From Neokomagataea anthophila (lineage in GTDB: Bacteria > Pseudomonadota > Alphaproteobacteria > Acetobacterales > Acetobacteraceae): a stretch of 64,000 bases of DNA. The notes beneath the pieces were generated by a model. The model searched no databases. It saw nothing but the letters and a program-made list of their open reading frames with translations, and had not been told where the DNA came from. Shown piece by piece: positions 27,293 through 35,419 of the stretch. The stretch lies in contig NZ_JAGRQH010000007.1 in the NCBI RefSeq assembly GCF_018122595.1, positions 44,024 through 108,023 on the forward strand, given 5' to 3'. The stretch's first letter is position 1; the number at the start of each line of letters is the position of its first letter. Made by a program: the position numbers and the translations under genes.

Positions 27293-28177
27293 TTACGCCC
27301 CTCGCATGTTACCTATACGAGAAAGAGCTCTCTTTACTTGTAATGATGCGTCAACCGCAGTACTTTCTAAGCCAGCATGTACATTAGCTAGCCCCAAAGC
27401 ACCCATATTATTAATCAATAACGTATCAAGCTGATCGCCTGTTTCACCAGCCAGAGACGTGAGTTCTCCACCTGCAACGCCCAGCTGCTCCCCAATACGC
27501 TGTAGCGCTACAGTAGACTCCCCCCAGTTTTGGCTAGCCTGCGCAATAGATTGAACCTTCGATATAGCATTCATTACCCGACTAACGGTCCCACCTGCCC
27601 CAAGCATTGCGGCAACAGGCATAATCTGCGCAGCAACCGTACCCATTTGAGACGTTAAATTAAAAGCATCTCGTATAGGTCCTGAAATCACAGATGAAAG
27701 CAAATTCTCTACCTTATCTATATTTTCTCCGAACAATTCAACATCACTCGTGGACTCGTGTGATGTCGCTGAATGAACGGCCTCTAATGTCAAAGAATAA
27801 GTACAGAGAGCACCTTTATCTTCATAACGATACGAAAATTCTGAAATAAAAACAGATAATGACAAACCCGCAGCTGAGAACGAAATTGCTTTACCTACAT
27901 TACGCATACGCTCAATAGACTGAGCTCTCGCCTGAGCTCCTCCACCGAGAAAGCGACCACGCAACTCCAAACGCCCCGGGTCATTACCTAATGCATCAAT
28001 GATACGCTGACCGCCTGGCAAACGATGAATTACCATCATCTGCCTCCCACCAACCTGCAAGTAATCCGGAACCTCAATACCAGTTAGAACTACATCCCCC
28101 AAAATCACAGGTGAAGAGGAACCAATTTTTGCCATTGCACCAATGGCATTGCCTATATTTGAGAGAGTTAAATCCAT
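27293..28177 (-). CDS. Phage tail/baseplate protein, function unassigned (circularisation-protein-like N-terminus)
   Basis: The product is 294 aa. The first half (DVVLTGIEVPDYLQVGGRQ, VHRLPGGQRIIDALGNDPG, LELRGRFLGGG, QSIERMRNVGKAISFSAAG, LEAV) resembles the N-terminal domain of DNA-circularisation-type tail proteins and phage gp53-like baseplate parts. The second half is helical and Ala-rich. It lies between the gpX gene and the short protein in the tape-measure slot. Its real role is unknown; it probably completes the tube/baseplate junction. Confidence 0.55.
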   Translation of the reverse strand: MDLTLSNIGNAIGAMAKIGSSSPVILGDVVLTGIEVPDYLQVGGRQMMVIHRLPGGQRIIDALGNDPGRLELRGRFLGGGAQARAQSIERMRNVGKAISFSAAGLSLSVFISEFSYRYEDKGALCTYSLTLEAVHSATSHESTSDVELFGENIDKVENLLSSVISGPIRDAFNLTSQMGTVAAQIMPVAAMLGAGGTVSRVMNAISKVQSIAQASQNWGESTVALQRIGEQLGVAGGELTSLAGETGDQLDTLLINNMGALGLANVHAGLESTAVDASLQVKRALSRIGNMRGA

Positions 28178-28205
28178 AAATTCCTCTCAATATATGAATA
28201 TTTTA

Positions 28206-28952
28206 TTATAGATAACCTACACTTAATCCGGGATATTGAGGCGAAGACATTTCATCTACCCCCCCCGACCGGCGACGCAATGCTAAGCGCTGCGTTGCTC
28301 CTCGAGTGCTACTCTCTGCACAAGATACTCCCTCCTGGGGCATAAATAACGATTTATTCTGCTGTACGCTCTGGCTCTCTCCCCATCGTTGATACTCATC
28401 CATGACACTTCCGGTTTGGTATTGTTTTGACAAACACCCTCTCGCCTCAAAAAAACTATGTTTTTTCTCAACACTAGATGGTGCCGGCACAACAGAGTGC
28501 CTGTATTTTTGCTTTTTCATCAACACCTGCCGAGCAGGAGAAATGTTAATCGGACGATTATAACTCTGAAAATTATTAAGAACATTTTTCTTTAAATGCT
28601 GCGTAGAACCAAATTCAGAGGGTGGTATTTTTTCACCCAACAACGTACAAACATGATTATTTGATGCATTGTTTTTTTTATTTTTATGCTCAACATGTAC
28701 GTGATGATTTTTTACAGGAAAAGCATCGTTATTTTTTAATATTTTTCTTTTAATATTCGGTAAACGCCAAGGGCGCATCATCTCTCCAGAAACCATAGTT
28801 TCTGATTCGATATGACATTGATGCGCATTGGGTCTTAAGAAAAAAAAATGCGGTACATGCGACAAACGCGCATACCTCATTTTACCCTCCAAAATACCAC
28901 GCACTAATGCCCTGGGCCTAAGACGAGTACCCCACCATTTCTGTATTTTCAT
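28206..28952 (-). CDS. Basic protein of unknown function in the tape-measure slot
   Basis: The product is 248 aa from the ATG at 28952, which overlaps the stop of the frameshifted chaperone frame (ATGA). A longer frame to 28970 is less likely. It starts KIQKWWGTRLRPRALVRG and is rich in Lys, Arg, His and Asn, with no membrane segment, long coiled coil or known motif that I can see. It is clearly AT-rich. In contractile-tail phages the tape-measure gene sits here and is usually several times larger. It may be a shrunken or replaced tape measure, or an unrelated insert. Confidence 0.55.
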   Translation of the reverse strand: MKIQKWWGTRLRPRALVRGILEGKMRYARLSHVPHFFFLRPNAHQCHIESETMVSGEMMRPWRLPNIKRKILKNNDAFPVKNHHVHVEHKNKKNNASNNHVCTLLGEKIPPSEFGSTQHLKKNVLNNFQSYNRPINISPARQVLMKKQKYRHSVVPAPSSVEKKHSFFEARGCLSKQYQTGSVMDEYQRWGESQSVQQNKSLFMPQEGVSCAESSTRGATQRLALRRRSGGVDEMSSPQYPGLSVGYL

Positions 28953-29122
28953 GATTGCTCTCGATAACACAGAGCATCCCAGTCAAAACAGAAACCCTCA
29001 CGTTCCGCCGTTACCACACACGCCGCCATACGCCGCGCACGCGACCAAGATGTCACCTGATCCCACGGCACCCCCACCTTCAAAAGATACAAAATCTCTT
29101 GAAAATCAGGGTGCCTACTCAG
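28949..29122 (-). CDS. -1 frame extension of the tail chaperone (gpGT-like C-terminal part)
   Basis: After the slip at 29122-29128 the -1 frame stays open for 57 codons, from CTG at 29122 to a TGA at 28951-28949. It reads LKVGVPWDQVTSWSRARRMA then FDWDALCYREQS. The WD and SPARR/SRARR style pattern, followed by an FDWD end, matches the T-part of phage chaperone fusions, which recruits tail tube subunits to the tape measure. The frame has no credible start of its own and overlaps the next gene by ATGA. Joined with the 104-aa short form it gives about 161 residues. Confidence 0.8.
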   Translation of the reverse strand: MSRHPDFQEILYLLKVGVPWDQVTSWSRARRMAACVVTAEREGFCFDWDALCYREQS

Positions 29123-29433
29123 TTTTTTGCAGTAACTTTTAGCGCCTCTTGATCCCCCACCTCTTCAAAAAGAGGCTGAAGACCAGCAAGTCCGCTTTTC
29201 CCCAAACGCCGCGCCAAATCGCGAATTTCATCTTTCGTCACGGGCATCTGCACCGGCACACCATCAATCGCCGTCACGGAACAAATCATTTCCGCATAAC
29301 TCAACCATGCCCCCGCAGCGGGACCATTAACTGTCGCACCTGCAGCCTCAATCAAATCCAACATATCTGCCGGGTCCAACTCTCGCAGGGAGAGCTTACG
29401 TCCATCTTCTAACGTGATATCTTTGGGCAACAT
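29119..29433 (-). CDS. Tail assembly chaperone, short form (gpG-like)
   Basis: The product is 104 aa from the ATG at 29433, 2 bases after the tube stop; a longer frame from 29505 overlaps the tube gene. It reads LPKDITLEDGRKLSLRELDP then WLSYAEMICSVTAIDGVPVQ, with KDEIRDLARRLGKSGLAGLQ at the C-terminus, typical of phage tail chaperones. The last codons are GCA AAA AAC TGA, holding an A AAA AAC slippery site. A second, longer product is expected from -1 frameshifting. Confidence 0.82.
   Translation of the reverse strand: MLPKDITLEDGRKLSLRELDPADMLDLIEAAGATVNGPAAGAWLSYAEMICSVTAIDGVPVQMPVTKDEIRDLARRLGKSGLAGLQPLFEEVGDQEALKVTAKN
29122..29128 (-). other. Programmed -1 frameshift heptamer A AAA AAC
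   Basis: The heptamer lies exactly in the chaperone reading frame (GCA AAA AAC TGA), the best-known bacterial -1 slip sequence. The zero-frame stop follows directly. I did not work out a downstream stimulatory structure. Confidence 0.85.
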
Positions 29434-29435
29434 TT

Positions 29436-29861
29436 TTACGAAACCTTTGTACGTGTTGACGCAAAAAACTGCACCGTCTGATGCATCATCTGATCCGACT
29501 GCCACGGATCATTTTTCAATTTGATGGAAACATTTGTATATTCCCATGTACTGGTCGTCCCATCCGGTTCAGAGACGTATTGATAAATCGTCCCCGCTCC
29601 AACCGTACCAGCATTCCAATAAGCAGCTTCAATCGCAGCGACCAAATTATCCAAAGCAGCCGAAGCGCGTGCAATTTGAAACGAACCACGCCAGCCATCT
29701 GGAACATTAAATTCCATTGGCACACCATTAAGTGGATGTGCTCGCAGCGCCTGCGTTTCTTGTGAGGCACCAAAAGACGTCACATCCCGCAAATCAATCC
29801 GTTCACCATTCCACAACACCGTGATGCGGCAATCACGCCCAATACTGTAAGGATTGGCCAT
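29436..29861 (-). CDS. Phage tail tube protein
   Basis: The product is 141 aa. It starts ANPYSIGRDCRITVLWNGERIDL and has DVTSFGASQETQALRAHPLN, VPDGWRGSFQIARAS and KNDPWQSDQMMHQTVQFFAS. This is a compact beta protein with the size and order (sheath, tube, chaperone) of myophage tube subunits. It forms the inner rigid tube through which DNA passes. It sits 2 bases after the sheath gene stop. Confidence 0.83.
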   Translation of the reverse strand: MANPYSIGRDCRITVLWNGERIDLRDVTSFGASQETQALRAHPLNGVPMEFNVPDGWRGSFQIARASAALDNLVAAIEAAYWNAGTVGAGTIYQYVSEPDGTTSTWEYTNVSIKLKNDPWQSDQMMHQTVQFFASTRTKVS

Positions 29862-29863
29862 AC

Positions 29864-31348
29864 TTAAATACTCCCACCAAGGGTGGACACACTTACCGAT
29901 GACCCACCTTGTAAATTCACAATAAATTTCTCATTGATACCTTGGTAGCGCACCGCAATATCTGCCTGCACATAGCCCAACGCCGTACGTGATTGTGGAT
30001 TGTTAGTCGCGTCACACACCACACTATACGGTAGATCGCCCCCCTGACGGCCCAGAATACCCTGCGCCAAAAGAGAAGACAGAAAACCCAAGAGAGTCGC
30101 TCGAATATCGCCAAACAAGGTATCGTTAATCACCTGACCAACATAGCGCCCCATACCTCCTGCTAAGGAGGCCGCCAGATAATTGGTCAACCGCGTATAG
30201 GCATCACCATTAACAACATTCTTGCTCGAGCTATTATGCCCACAACGCACAGCCCAATACGCACCACCTGGAGCTGGATTACAAATAACATCCAATCCAG
30301 CAGTAAACAGCGCTGAAAGCTCAGCAGAGGAGTAACTCGTACTCCCACCATTCAAACCTGCTTTCTGACTACCAACAACCCCAGAAAGAGGCTTATTCAA
30401 ACTCGATTTCTCAGGCGATAACGCCGCAAGTATGCCACCCGCAAAAGCCTGCGGACTCACAAGCATCATGCCATACGTATCATCATTCCAATACAACCAA
30501 TCGCCGAACATTAACTTCAGCGCCACACTATCCACACCACTCGCCGCCTTCACAGCAACAGCATTAGACACTGTGTCAGACACCTGCGTCGCGGCAATCA
30601 TATAAACGCCTTCGCTCAAGCCAAAAGCTGCCTGCGCTGCCCACAAAGTGCTATCCGTCACACCCTGTAAAAGCCCAACAGAACAACTTTGCCCACGCAA
30701 AGCATACAAGCCAGTTCTAACCGCCCCATCTTGCCCAACAAACGCCAGCGAGGATGGGACACCACCATCACTACCACCAGACAATACAGCACTACCAACA
30801 ACCAGTGCTGGCACCGTAGCGGGCAAGATAACTTTGATCAGTGCCGATAAATCCTGCGCTACTGCCGCTTGAAGGCTAGGCCAGTCTGCCCCTGCATAAC
30901 TCGCCGCACCCAAAACAGGATGTGACACTGAAAGAGCGAACCCATTCCCAGTCACCGTTACCGCGGCATTAATCGCATTCCCCACGGACCCAGTACATAC
31001 AGCCTGAAGCGTTACACCCTCAAAAGTAGCCGCTGCCGCACTATCACTGCCATCCGTCACACGCACAACAGAGAAAAAAGACGCCCCCTGCATCGCCGCA
31101 ATGTTCAGCGCCACACCAGCATCCGTAACCCGCTTCTGTTTTGGGCCAAACGCTGCCGCATAATCCGCCATGCTGCCCAACGTCACCGGCACCCCAACGG
31201 GCCCCCACCCCGCCGTCCCCACAATACCTAATTTAGACGATGCCGCACCCGCCAACGACAAAGCCTGCGGCTGTGCAATTTGCACATATAAATTTGGAAC
31301 CGTCAGCGCCGTCGTATTCAGCGTCCCAGCCTGATAAATCAGAGACAT
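29864..31348 (-). CDS. Phage tail sheath protein
   Basis: The product is 494 aa. The N-terminus, SLIYQAGTLNTTALTVPNLY, and KLGIVGTAGWGPVGVPVTLG with DYAAAFGPKQ are typical of contractile sheaths. The C-terminal domain has GMGRYVGQVINDTLFGDIRA and ALGYVQADIAVRYQGINEKF, strands used for sheath cross-weaving. It forms the contracting outer tail tube. A terminator-like hairpin lies upstream at 31365-31399, so the tail module may have its own transcription control. Confidence 0.88.
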   Translation of the reverse strand: MSLIYQAGTLNTTALTVPNLYVQIAQPQALSLAGAASSKLGIVGTAGWGPVGVPVTLGSMADYAAAFGPKQKRVTDAGVALNIAAMQGASFFSVVRVTDGSDSAAAATFEGVTLQAVCTGSVGNAINAAVTVTGNGFALSVSHPVLGAASYAGADWPSLQAAVAQDLSALIKVILPATVPALVVGSAVLSGGSDGGVPSSLAFVGQDGAVRTGLYALRGQSCSVGLLQGVTDSTLWAAQAAFGLSEGVYMIAATQVSDTVSNAVAVKAASGVDSVALKLMFGDWLYWNDDTYGMMLVSPQAFAGGILAALSPEKSSLNKPLSGVVGSQKAGLNGGSTSYSSAELSALFTAGLDVICNPAPGGAYWAVRCGHNSSSKNVVNGDAYTRLTNYLAASLAGGMGRYVGQVINDTLFGDIRATLLGFLSSLLAQGILGRQGGDLPYSVVCDATNNPQSRTALGYVQADIAVRYQGINEKFIVNLQGGSSVSVSTLGGSI

Positions 31349-31364
31349 TCTGCTTCATTCCCAA

Positions 31365-31399
31365 AACAAAAAAACCTCCACCCAAAAGGCAGAGGTTTT
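31365..31399 (-). terminator. Internal terminator-like hairpin before the sheath gene
   Basis: AAAACCTC and GAGGTTTT pair around a 13-base loop; on the minus strand it is followed by TTTTTTTG and TTTT. It lies between the stop of the 31432-32400 gene and the sheath start, within the structural operon. Confidence 0.65.
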
Positions 31400-31431
31400 A
31401 CACATTAAAAACTATACTCAGCGAACGACGG

Positions 31432-32400
31432 TCAATCGCTTACAGCACTCACTGTTCCAAAAGCATCCACAACCAAACCGGGGTAAATAGCTTTCCCTGC
31501 CTGCTGCATTTCAGCATTTTTCATGGACTGCAAAGCATGCTCCACCACTGCCGTATTAAACCGCGGTACATGCTCTCCCCATCCTTCAACGGAACCATGA
31601 TCAAACTGCCCACCGCCAAATATTAATTCTGACGACCACTGCACTTGTTCCGCATCAACTTGAATATCGTAGAAATAATCACGCCGGAATAAGGTTTCAT
31701 TTTGCATCGTATCGACATCTTCAACGCCCGCAAAACGAATTTGACCCTGCCCACCATCAATTAAAGGCAACCAACTCATATCGGCCAAAGCCGTATCCAC
31801 GACGTCCCCAAGTACCTCACGAACAGATGCATCCGCCGTCCAAATAGACACCCGATAACGCTGTATCTGGCGCCTTACCGTCCGAACAGATTCACCATAT
31901 CCACTCACACGCCCCAACAAAGTACATTCAGGCACGGACAACATCGCCCCATCGACCGTCGCCCCACTCAATTGAGACGCCAATGCCTGCGCAACAGACC
32001 CCGGCGTATCACCAGCCATCACCGCGCTCGCAGCAGAACGTCCATCCTCAGCCCAAAGCCCCACCACGCCAGTCGGCATATCACCAGTAGGAAAGGTAAC
32101 CTGAACTCGTCCACCACTCATCTGAACAACGCCAACCGTCGCCGCAACACGTCGCCGGACTGTCCATGGCCTCCCCAAAGGCTCCGGCAATGTCTGCGTA
32201 TTACGCGGCACCATCGTAATGGTCAGATAATCAACATTATTGCGTATTCCCTGCACCGCAAACATATCGTTCGGCAGTAACCACCCACGCCGAATAATAA
32301 CCTGCCGCCCCGTCACACTTTCTGCATGCAAACCTTGCGGATAAGTCACCTGAGCACATTGATAGGCCAAAGCTTGACCGACCTGCGATAGACCCGCCAT
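31432..32400 (-). CDS. Phage structural protein, function unassigned (connector/neck region)
   Basis: The product is 322 aa. It begins AGLSQVGQALAYQCAQVTYPQ, has LTITMVPRNTQTLPEPLGRPW, GDTPGSVAQALASQLSG and RRQIQRYRVSIWTADASVRE, and ends with RFNTAVVEHALQSMKNAEM. The order between connector genes and the sheath suggests a neck or tail-completion protein. I see no motif that assigns a role, and it is a head-module-like gene by base composition. Confidence 0.6.
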   Translation of the reverse strand: MAGLSQVGQALAYQCAQVTYPQGLHAESVTGRQVIIRRGWLLPNDMFAVQGIRNNVDYLTITMVPRNTQTLPEPLGRPWTVRRRVAATVGVVQMSGGRVQVTFPTGDMPTGVVGLWAEDGRSAASAVMAGDTPGSVAQALASQLSGATVDGAMLSVPECTLLGRVSGYGESVRTVRRQIQRYRVSIWTADASVREVLGDVVDTALADMSWLPLIDGGQGQIRFAGVEDVDTMQNETLFRRDYFYDIQVDAEQVQWSSELIFGGGQFDHGSVEGWGEHVPRFNTAVVEHALQSMKNAEMQQAGKAIYPGLVVDAFGTVSAVSD

Positions 32401-32409
32401 CTTTCCCCC

Positions 32410-33024
32410 TCAAACCTGCTGCAACGACAATACGCAGCGGAATCCCCACGCTGATTTTTCTGCTGAGTTAATCGTATATGTCGCACCATTATCTGACGTT
32501 ACCGTCATATAAGGGCGCAACATAATCCCCGGCAAATGCGGTAAATACAACACGAATTGCCCAGGCCGAGCCGAGCCCGGCATACCACTCTGCGCACTCT
32601 CCCCTTTAGACCGCAAAATAATAGCCGCGGGGCAGCCTGATACGACCATCCCACTGCCACCGCTCACCGCACTCACACTGACAATCTGATCACAAGCCAC
32701 ACACAAGGCTGGCGTGCTGACATCAACCGCCGCCACAAAAAAATTCTGACCACCACATGTCAGAACATCACCAACCCGAGTATCACTCAACCGATCAGAC
32801 AAAACATACCGTGCAACCACCCCCCATCCCGCAGGCTTTACACCAGAGAAAGATGGGTCCACATCAAACGCTAACATGGGAGACGCATACGGCACTGTCA
32901 GCGCAGACATCCCATCCGTCGGCCTGTACTGCACCCCAGACCGCCCCAAAATTTGAGCTGCCTTCGCATAACCACGGCCTAATTTTAACGCCAAAAGATC
33001 AGATCGCACGCCGTGTCCCCTCAA
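32410..33024 (-). CDS. Phage head-tail joining protein, unassigned
   Basis: The product is 204 aa. Its ATG at 33024 overlaps the stop of the previous gene (ATGA). It has LLALKLGRGYAKAAQILGRS, VARYVLSDRLSDTRVGDVLT, GGQNFFVAAVDVS and LPYLPHLPG-like VLYLPHLPGIMLRPY. The size and place after the capsid suit a head-completion or stopper protein. The exact role is inference. Confidence 0.6.
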   Translation of the reverse strand: MRGHGVRSDLLALKLGRGYAKAAQILGRSGVQYRPTDGMSALTVPYASPMLAFDVDPSFSGVKPAGWGVVARYVLSDRLSDTRVGDVLTCGGQNFFVAAVDVSTPALCVACDQIVSVSAVSGGSGMVVSGCPAAIILRSKGESAQSGMPGSARPGQFVLYLPHLPGIMLRPYMTVTSDNGATYTINSAEKSAWGFRCVLSLQQV

Positions 33025-33422
33025 ATGACAACAGCACGGCCGTCCTGCAACTCAAGTCCGCCAGTAACCCCCAGAAACGCACATAACCGCCTACGCCAAA
33101 CCGTAAATAACGCCATACGATCTTGTACTTCCCGCGCATTATGCGTCCAACTCGCCGCCTGCGCAGTATCCAGATTATCTGATGCACCCAATACCGCTTT
33201 TTCCAACGGATAAAGCTGCGTCAAATACAAACGTACTTGCTGCAATTCTGCCGCAGACAAGTTTTGTATCCTCCACTCTAACGCTCCCTCGACTTCGAAA
33301 AAGCGCCATGATTCTTGGCCTGTATTCAAAGCCCCAATCGCCGGATACCCACAAAAGCGGCGCACATCCATTTTCTCGCTATCCGTCAAAATATCGACCG
33401 ACAGACCCAAAGATTCAGACAT
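33021..33422 (-). CDS. Phage head-tail connector-like protein
   Basis: The product is 133 aa from the ATG at 33422, with GAGG a few bases upstream; the frame could start at a GTG 6 bases earlier. It reads LTDSEKMDVRRFCGYPAIG, EWRIQNLSAAELQQVRLYLT and FTVWRRRLCAFLGVTGG, a small helical protein like head-tail adaptors encoded after capsid genes. It begins just after the terminator that ends the capsid gene. Confidence 0.6.
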   Translation of the reverse strand: MSESLGLSVDILTDSEKMDVRRFCGYPAIGALNTGQESWRFFEVEGALEWRIQNLSAAELQQVRLYLTQLYPLEKAVLGASDNLDTAQAASWTHNAREVQDRMALFTVWRRRLCAFLGVTGGLELQDGRAVVI

Positions 33423-33436
33423 ACCCACCTCACATT

Positions 33437-33464
33437 AAAAAAAGGCAGTGCTCAACACACCGCC
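33437..33464 (-). terminator. Terminator directly after the major capsid gene
   Basis: On the minus strand GGCGGTG and CACTGCC pair with one G-U around TGTTGAG and are followed by seven T. It lies 14 bases after the capsid stop, inside the structural operon, and could raise capsid output over downstream genes. Confidence 0.75.
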
Positions 33465-33477
33465 TCTTCCGTCCACC

Positions 33478-34857
33478 TTAGAACGTTAGCCCCAGAGCAT
33501 CCGTACCCAAACTCTCGATCACAACACCACGTTTCAAATACGCATTCGTTGCGGTCGGAATAACATTCACATTAGCCGTCACATCAGTCGGCAACGCAAA
33601 ACCACCAATCCAATACCAAGATTGCGCAATAATCTGACGCAAACGATCCAGCGGCTCACGCGTCACCATTGCAACACCATCCACCATCTCAATCAGCGCA
33701 CGCTCGGCATCCGGAATGTCCGAATGCCCCGTCAAAGCACAATCCCCTTCGATCAATGCGCCTTGCCCCAACAACAGCGCACGATGAATCGTGCCCGCCC
33801 CCAAAGAAGCCTGCTGCGGCGCTTCAGTCGTCGGAATAAATCGTACACCCAGCAATTCAATCACTTGGCCAGAACGATACTCTTCCGAACCATAAGCACC
33901 ACGATAAAGCTGCTTAAAATCATCATCACGGAAGAGAGACAGAAGCTGTAGATCATCCAAATAACAATGATACGCACCATTAATCATCGGTACGTTATTA
34001 CGACGCAACGTCGCCACACCCGCCAGAACCTGCTGTAGACCCAGCGTATCCGCCAGCCCCTTCGCGCTCGCCGTCTGCAACGCTGCCGTCGTCAAACGAC
34101 CATTAGGGCGAATAACCATAGGCGCCGTCGCCGCAACAACAGCCTGACCCGCCGTACCATCCGAAACCGATACATTCGCCGAGAATTGCAGAACACCCGA
34201 CACACCACCCGGCGCGGTGGACACATTCACTGCATCTGGAACAACGGCAATCAACGTGTACGAACCCGCACCAACCGTCACCGTCATGCCGCTGCTCGTA
34301 CCGACCGGAACGACCTGACCGCCGAGAATAACCGACTGGAAACCACGAACATCATCAACTTGCACAGCCGTCGCAGCGGCACCTAGCGTCGTAATAACAC
34401 GCGTATTACCGCCCAGATAACCACCTACACCGCCCGGCGCGCCACCAAACAATGTGTTCCGAGCCAGACGATCCAAAGACTGCATCGCCTGAATACCGTT
34501 CGTATTCGCATTCGCCAAAAATTGTGACGCAATCCCAACACCGGACGTCACCATATTCAGGTCAATCGTATCGCCATACTGGTTAATCCCCAGCGTATAT
34601 TGCTCAATCGACCAACCTGATGGACTCATACCATTATCAAAATTCGTGTTCGCCGTTGGGTTCATCGGCGTCGTCACTGGCGCTTTCAAACTTTTACGCG
34701 TCTTCGTCAGCGTTTCACCAATAGCGTTCGGAAAAACCTCTCGATCCGCCACCTGACGAAAACCCAAACGAGATTTCAAACCGTTCTCGAACTCACGAGC
34801 CAGAAAACCTTGCTGAATTGCGGCCTGAAGCTGAACTGGAAAATTATCAATGCTCAT
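33478..34857 (-). CDS. Major capsid protein (N4-gp56-like family)
   Basis: The product is 459 aa. N-terminal motifs LQAAIQQGFLAREFENGLKS, RQVADREVFPNAIGETLTKT and TNFDNGMSPSGWSIEQYTLG match the N4-gp56-type HK97-fold coat. Later ones are NVPMINGAYHCYLDDLQLLS and LGVRFIPTTEAPQ. An Ala/Gly/Val-rich insert around residues 170-250 may form a surface domain. The scaffold gene lies upstream and a terminator downstream, as expected for a highly expressed coat gene. Confidence 0.85.
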   Translation of the reverse strand: MSIDNFPVQLQAAIQQGFLAREFENGLKSRLGFRQVADREVFPNAIGETLTKTRKSLKAPVTTPMNPTANTNFDNGMSPSGWSIEQYTLGINQYGDTIDLNMVTSGVGIASQFLANANTNGIQAMQSLDRLARNTLFGGAPGGVGGYLGGNTRVITTLGAAATAVQVDDVRGFQSVILGGQVVPVGTSSGMTVTVGAGSYTLIAVVPDAVNVSTAPGGVSGVLQFSANVSVSDGTAGQAVVAATAPMVIRPNGRLTTAALQTASAKGLADTLGLQQVLAGVATLRRNNVPMINGAYHCYLDDLQLLSLFRDDDFKQLYRGAYGSEEYRSGQVIELLGVRFIPTTEAPQQASLGAGTIHRALLLGQGALIEGDCALTGHSDIPDAERALIEMVDGVAMVTREPLDRLRQIIAQSWYWIGGFALPTDVTANVNVIPTATNAYLKRGVVIESLGTDALGLTF

Positions 34858-34921
34858 AAATATACCCCGTAAAATACCGCGCCAAACACACGTGAAATTG
34901 TTAAATCCGTCAGAAATTTTC

Positions 34922-35419
34922 TTAAGAACGCGCTAAAAACTGCCACTTACGCGCTTCATAGTCCGAACTTGATGCCGAACGCGCATCAAAAGGCTCAAGC
35001 CCCCCAGGGCGCGGCGCTCCATGCGCCATCGTCGTACCCAGAGCCACACCCGGCCGTACCTGCTCACCAAACAAATATGCCCGCTCACGCCGAGCATTTT
35101 CTAAAGCTTCTGTCACACCAATAACGGCACCACCATCATCACGCCGCACACCACTCACATCAAGCAAACGTACAACATCATCCGGGTTATGCGCCCCCAT
35201 CCGCATCGCCTCTGCACGCAAAGCCGCAGTCACAACCTCACGATTGCTCTCCGTCTTCACACGTAACAAAGCTTCTTCATGCGTCCGTGTCATAGCGTCT
35301 TGGCGCGCCAACAACGCATCCATCTCACCACGCATAGAGTTTACTTCATTTTGCGCAGCTTCCAACGCTTGCCGCAGCGCATCATCGCTTACGGATTTCT
35401 CTCGAGAATTCGACATCAT
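34922..35419 (-). CDS. Phage scaffolding protein (GP20-like)
   Basis: The product is 165 aa. It has a long charged coiled coil (DALRQALEAAQNEVNSMRGE and on to about residue 60) followed by MRMGAHNPDDVVRLLDVSGV, DDGGAVIGVTEALENARRER and AYLFG, the pattern of gp20-type capsid scaffolds. It would guide shell assembly and then leave. It overlaps the portal gene stop by ATGA and precedes the coat gene, as in many phages. Confidence 0.82.
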   Translation of the reverse strand: MMSNSREKSVSDDALRQALEAAQNEVNSMRGEMDALLARQDAMTRTHEEALLRVKTESNREVVTAALRAEAMRMGAHNPDDVVRLLDVSGVRRDDGGAVIGVTEALENARRERAYLFGEQVRPGVALGTTMAHGAPRPGGLEPFDARSASSSDYEARKWQFLARS

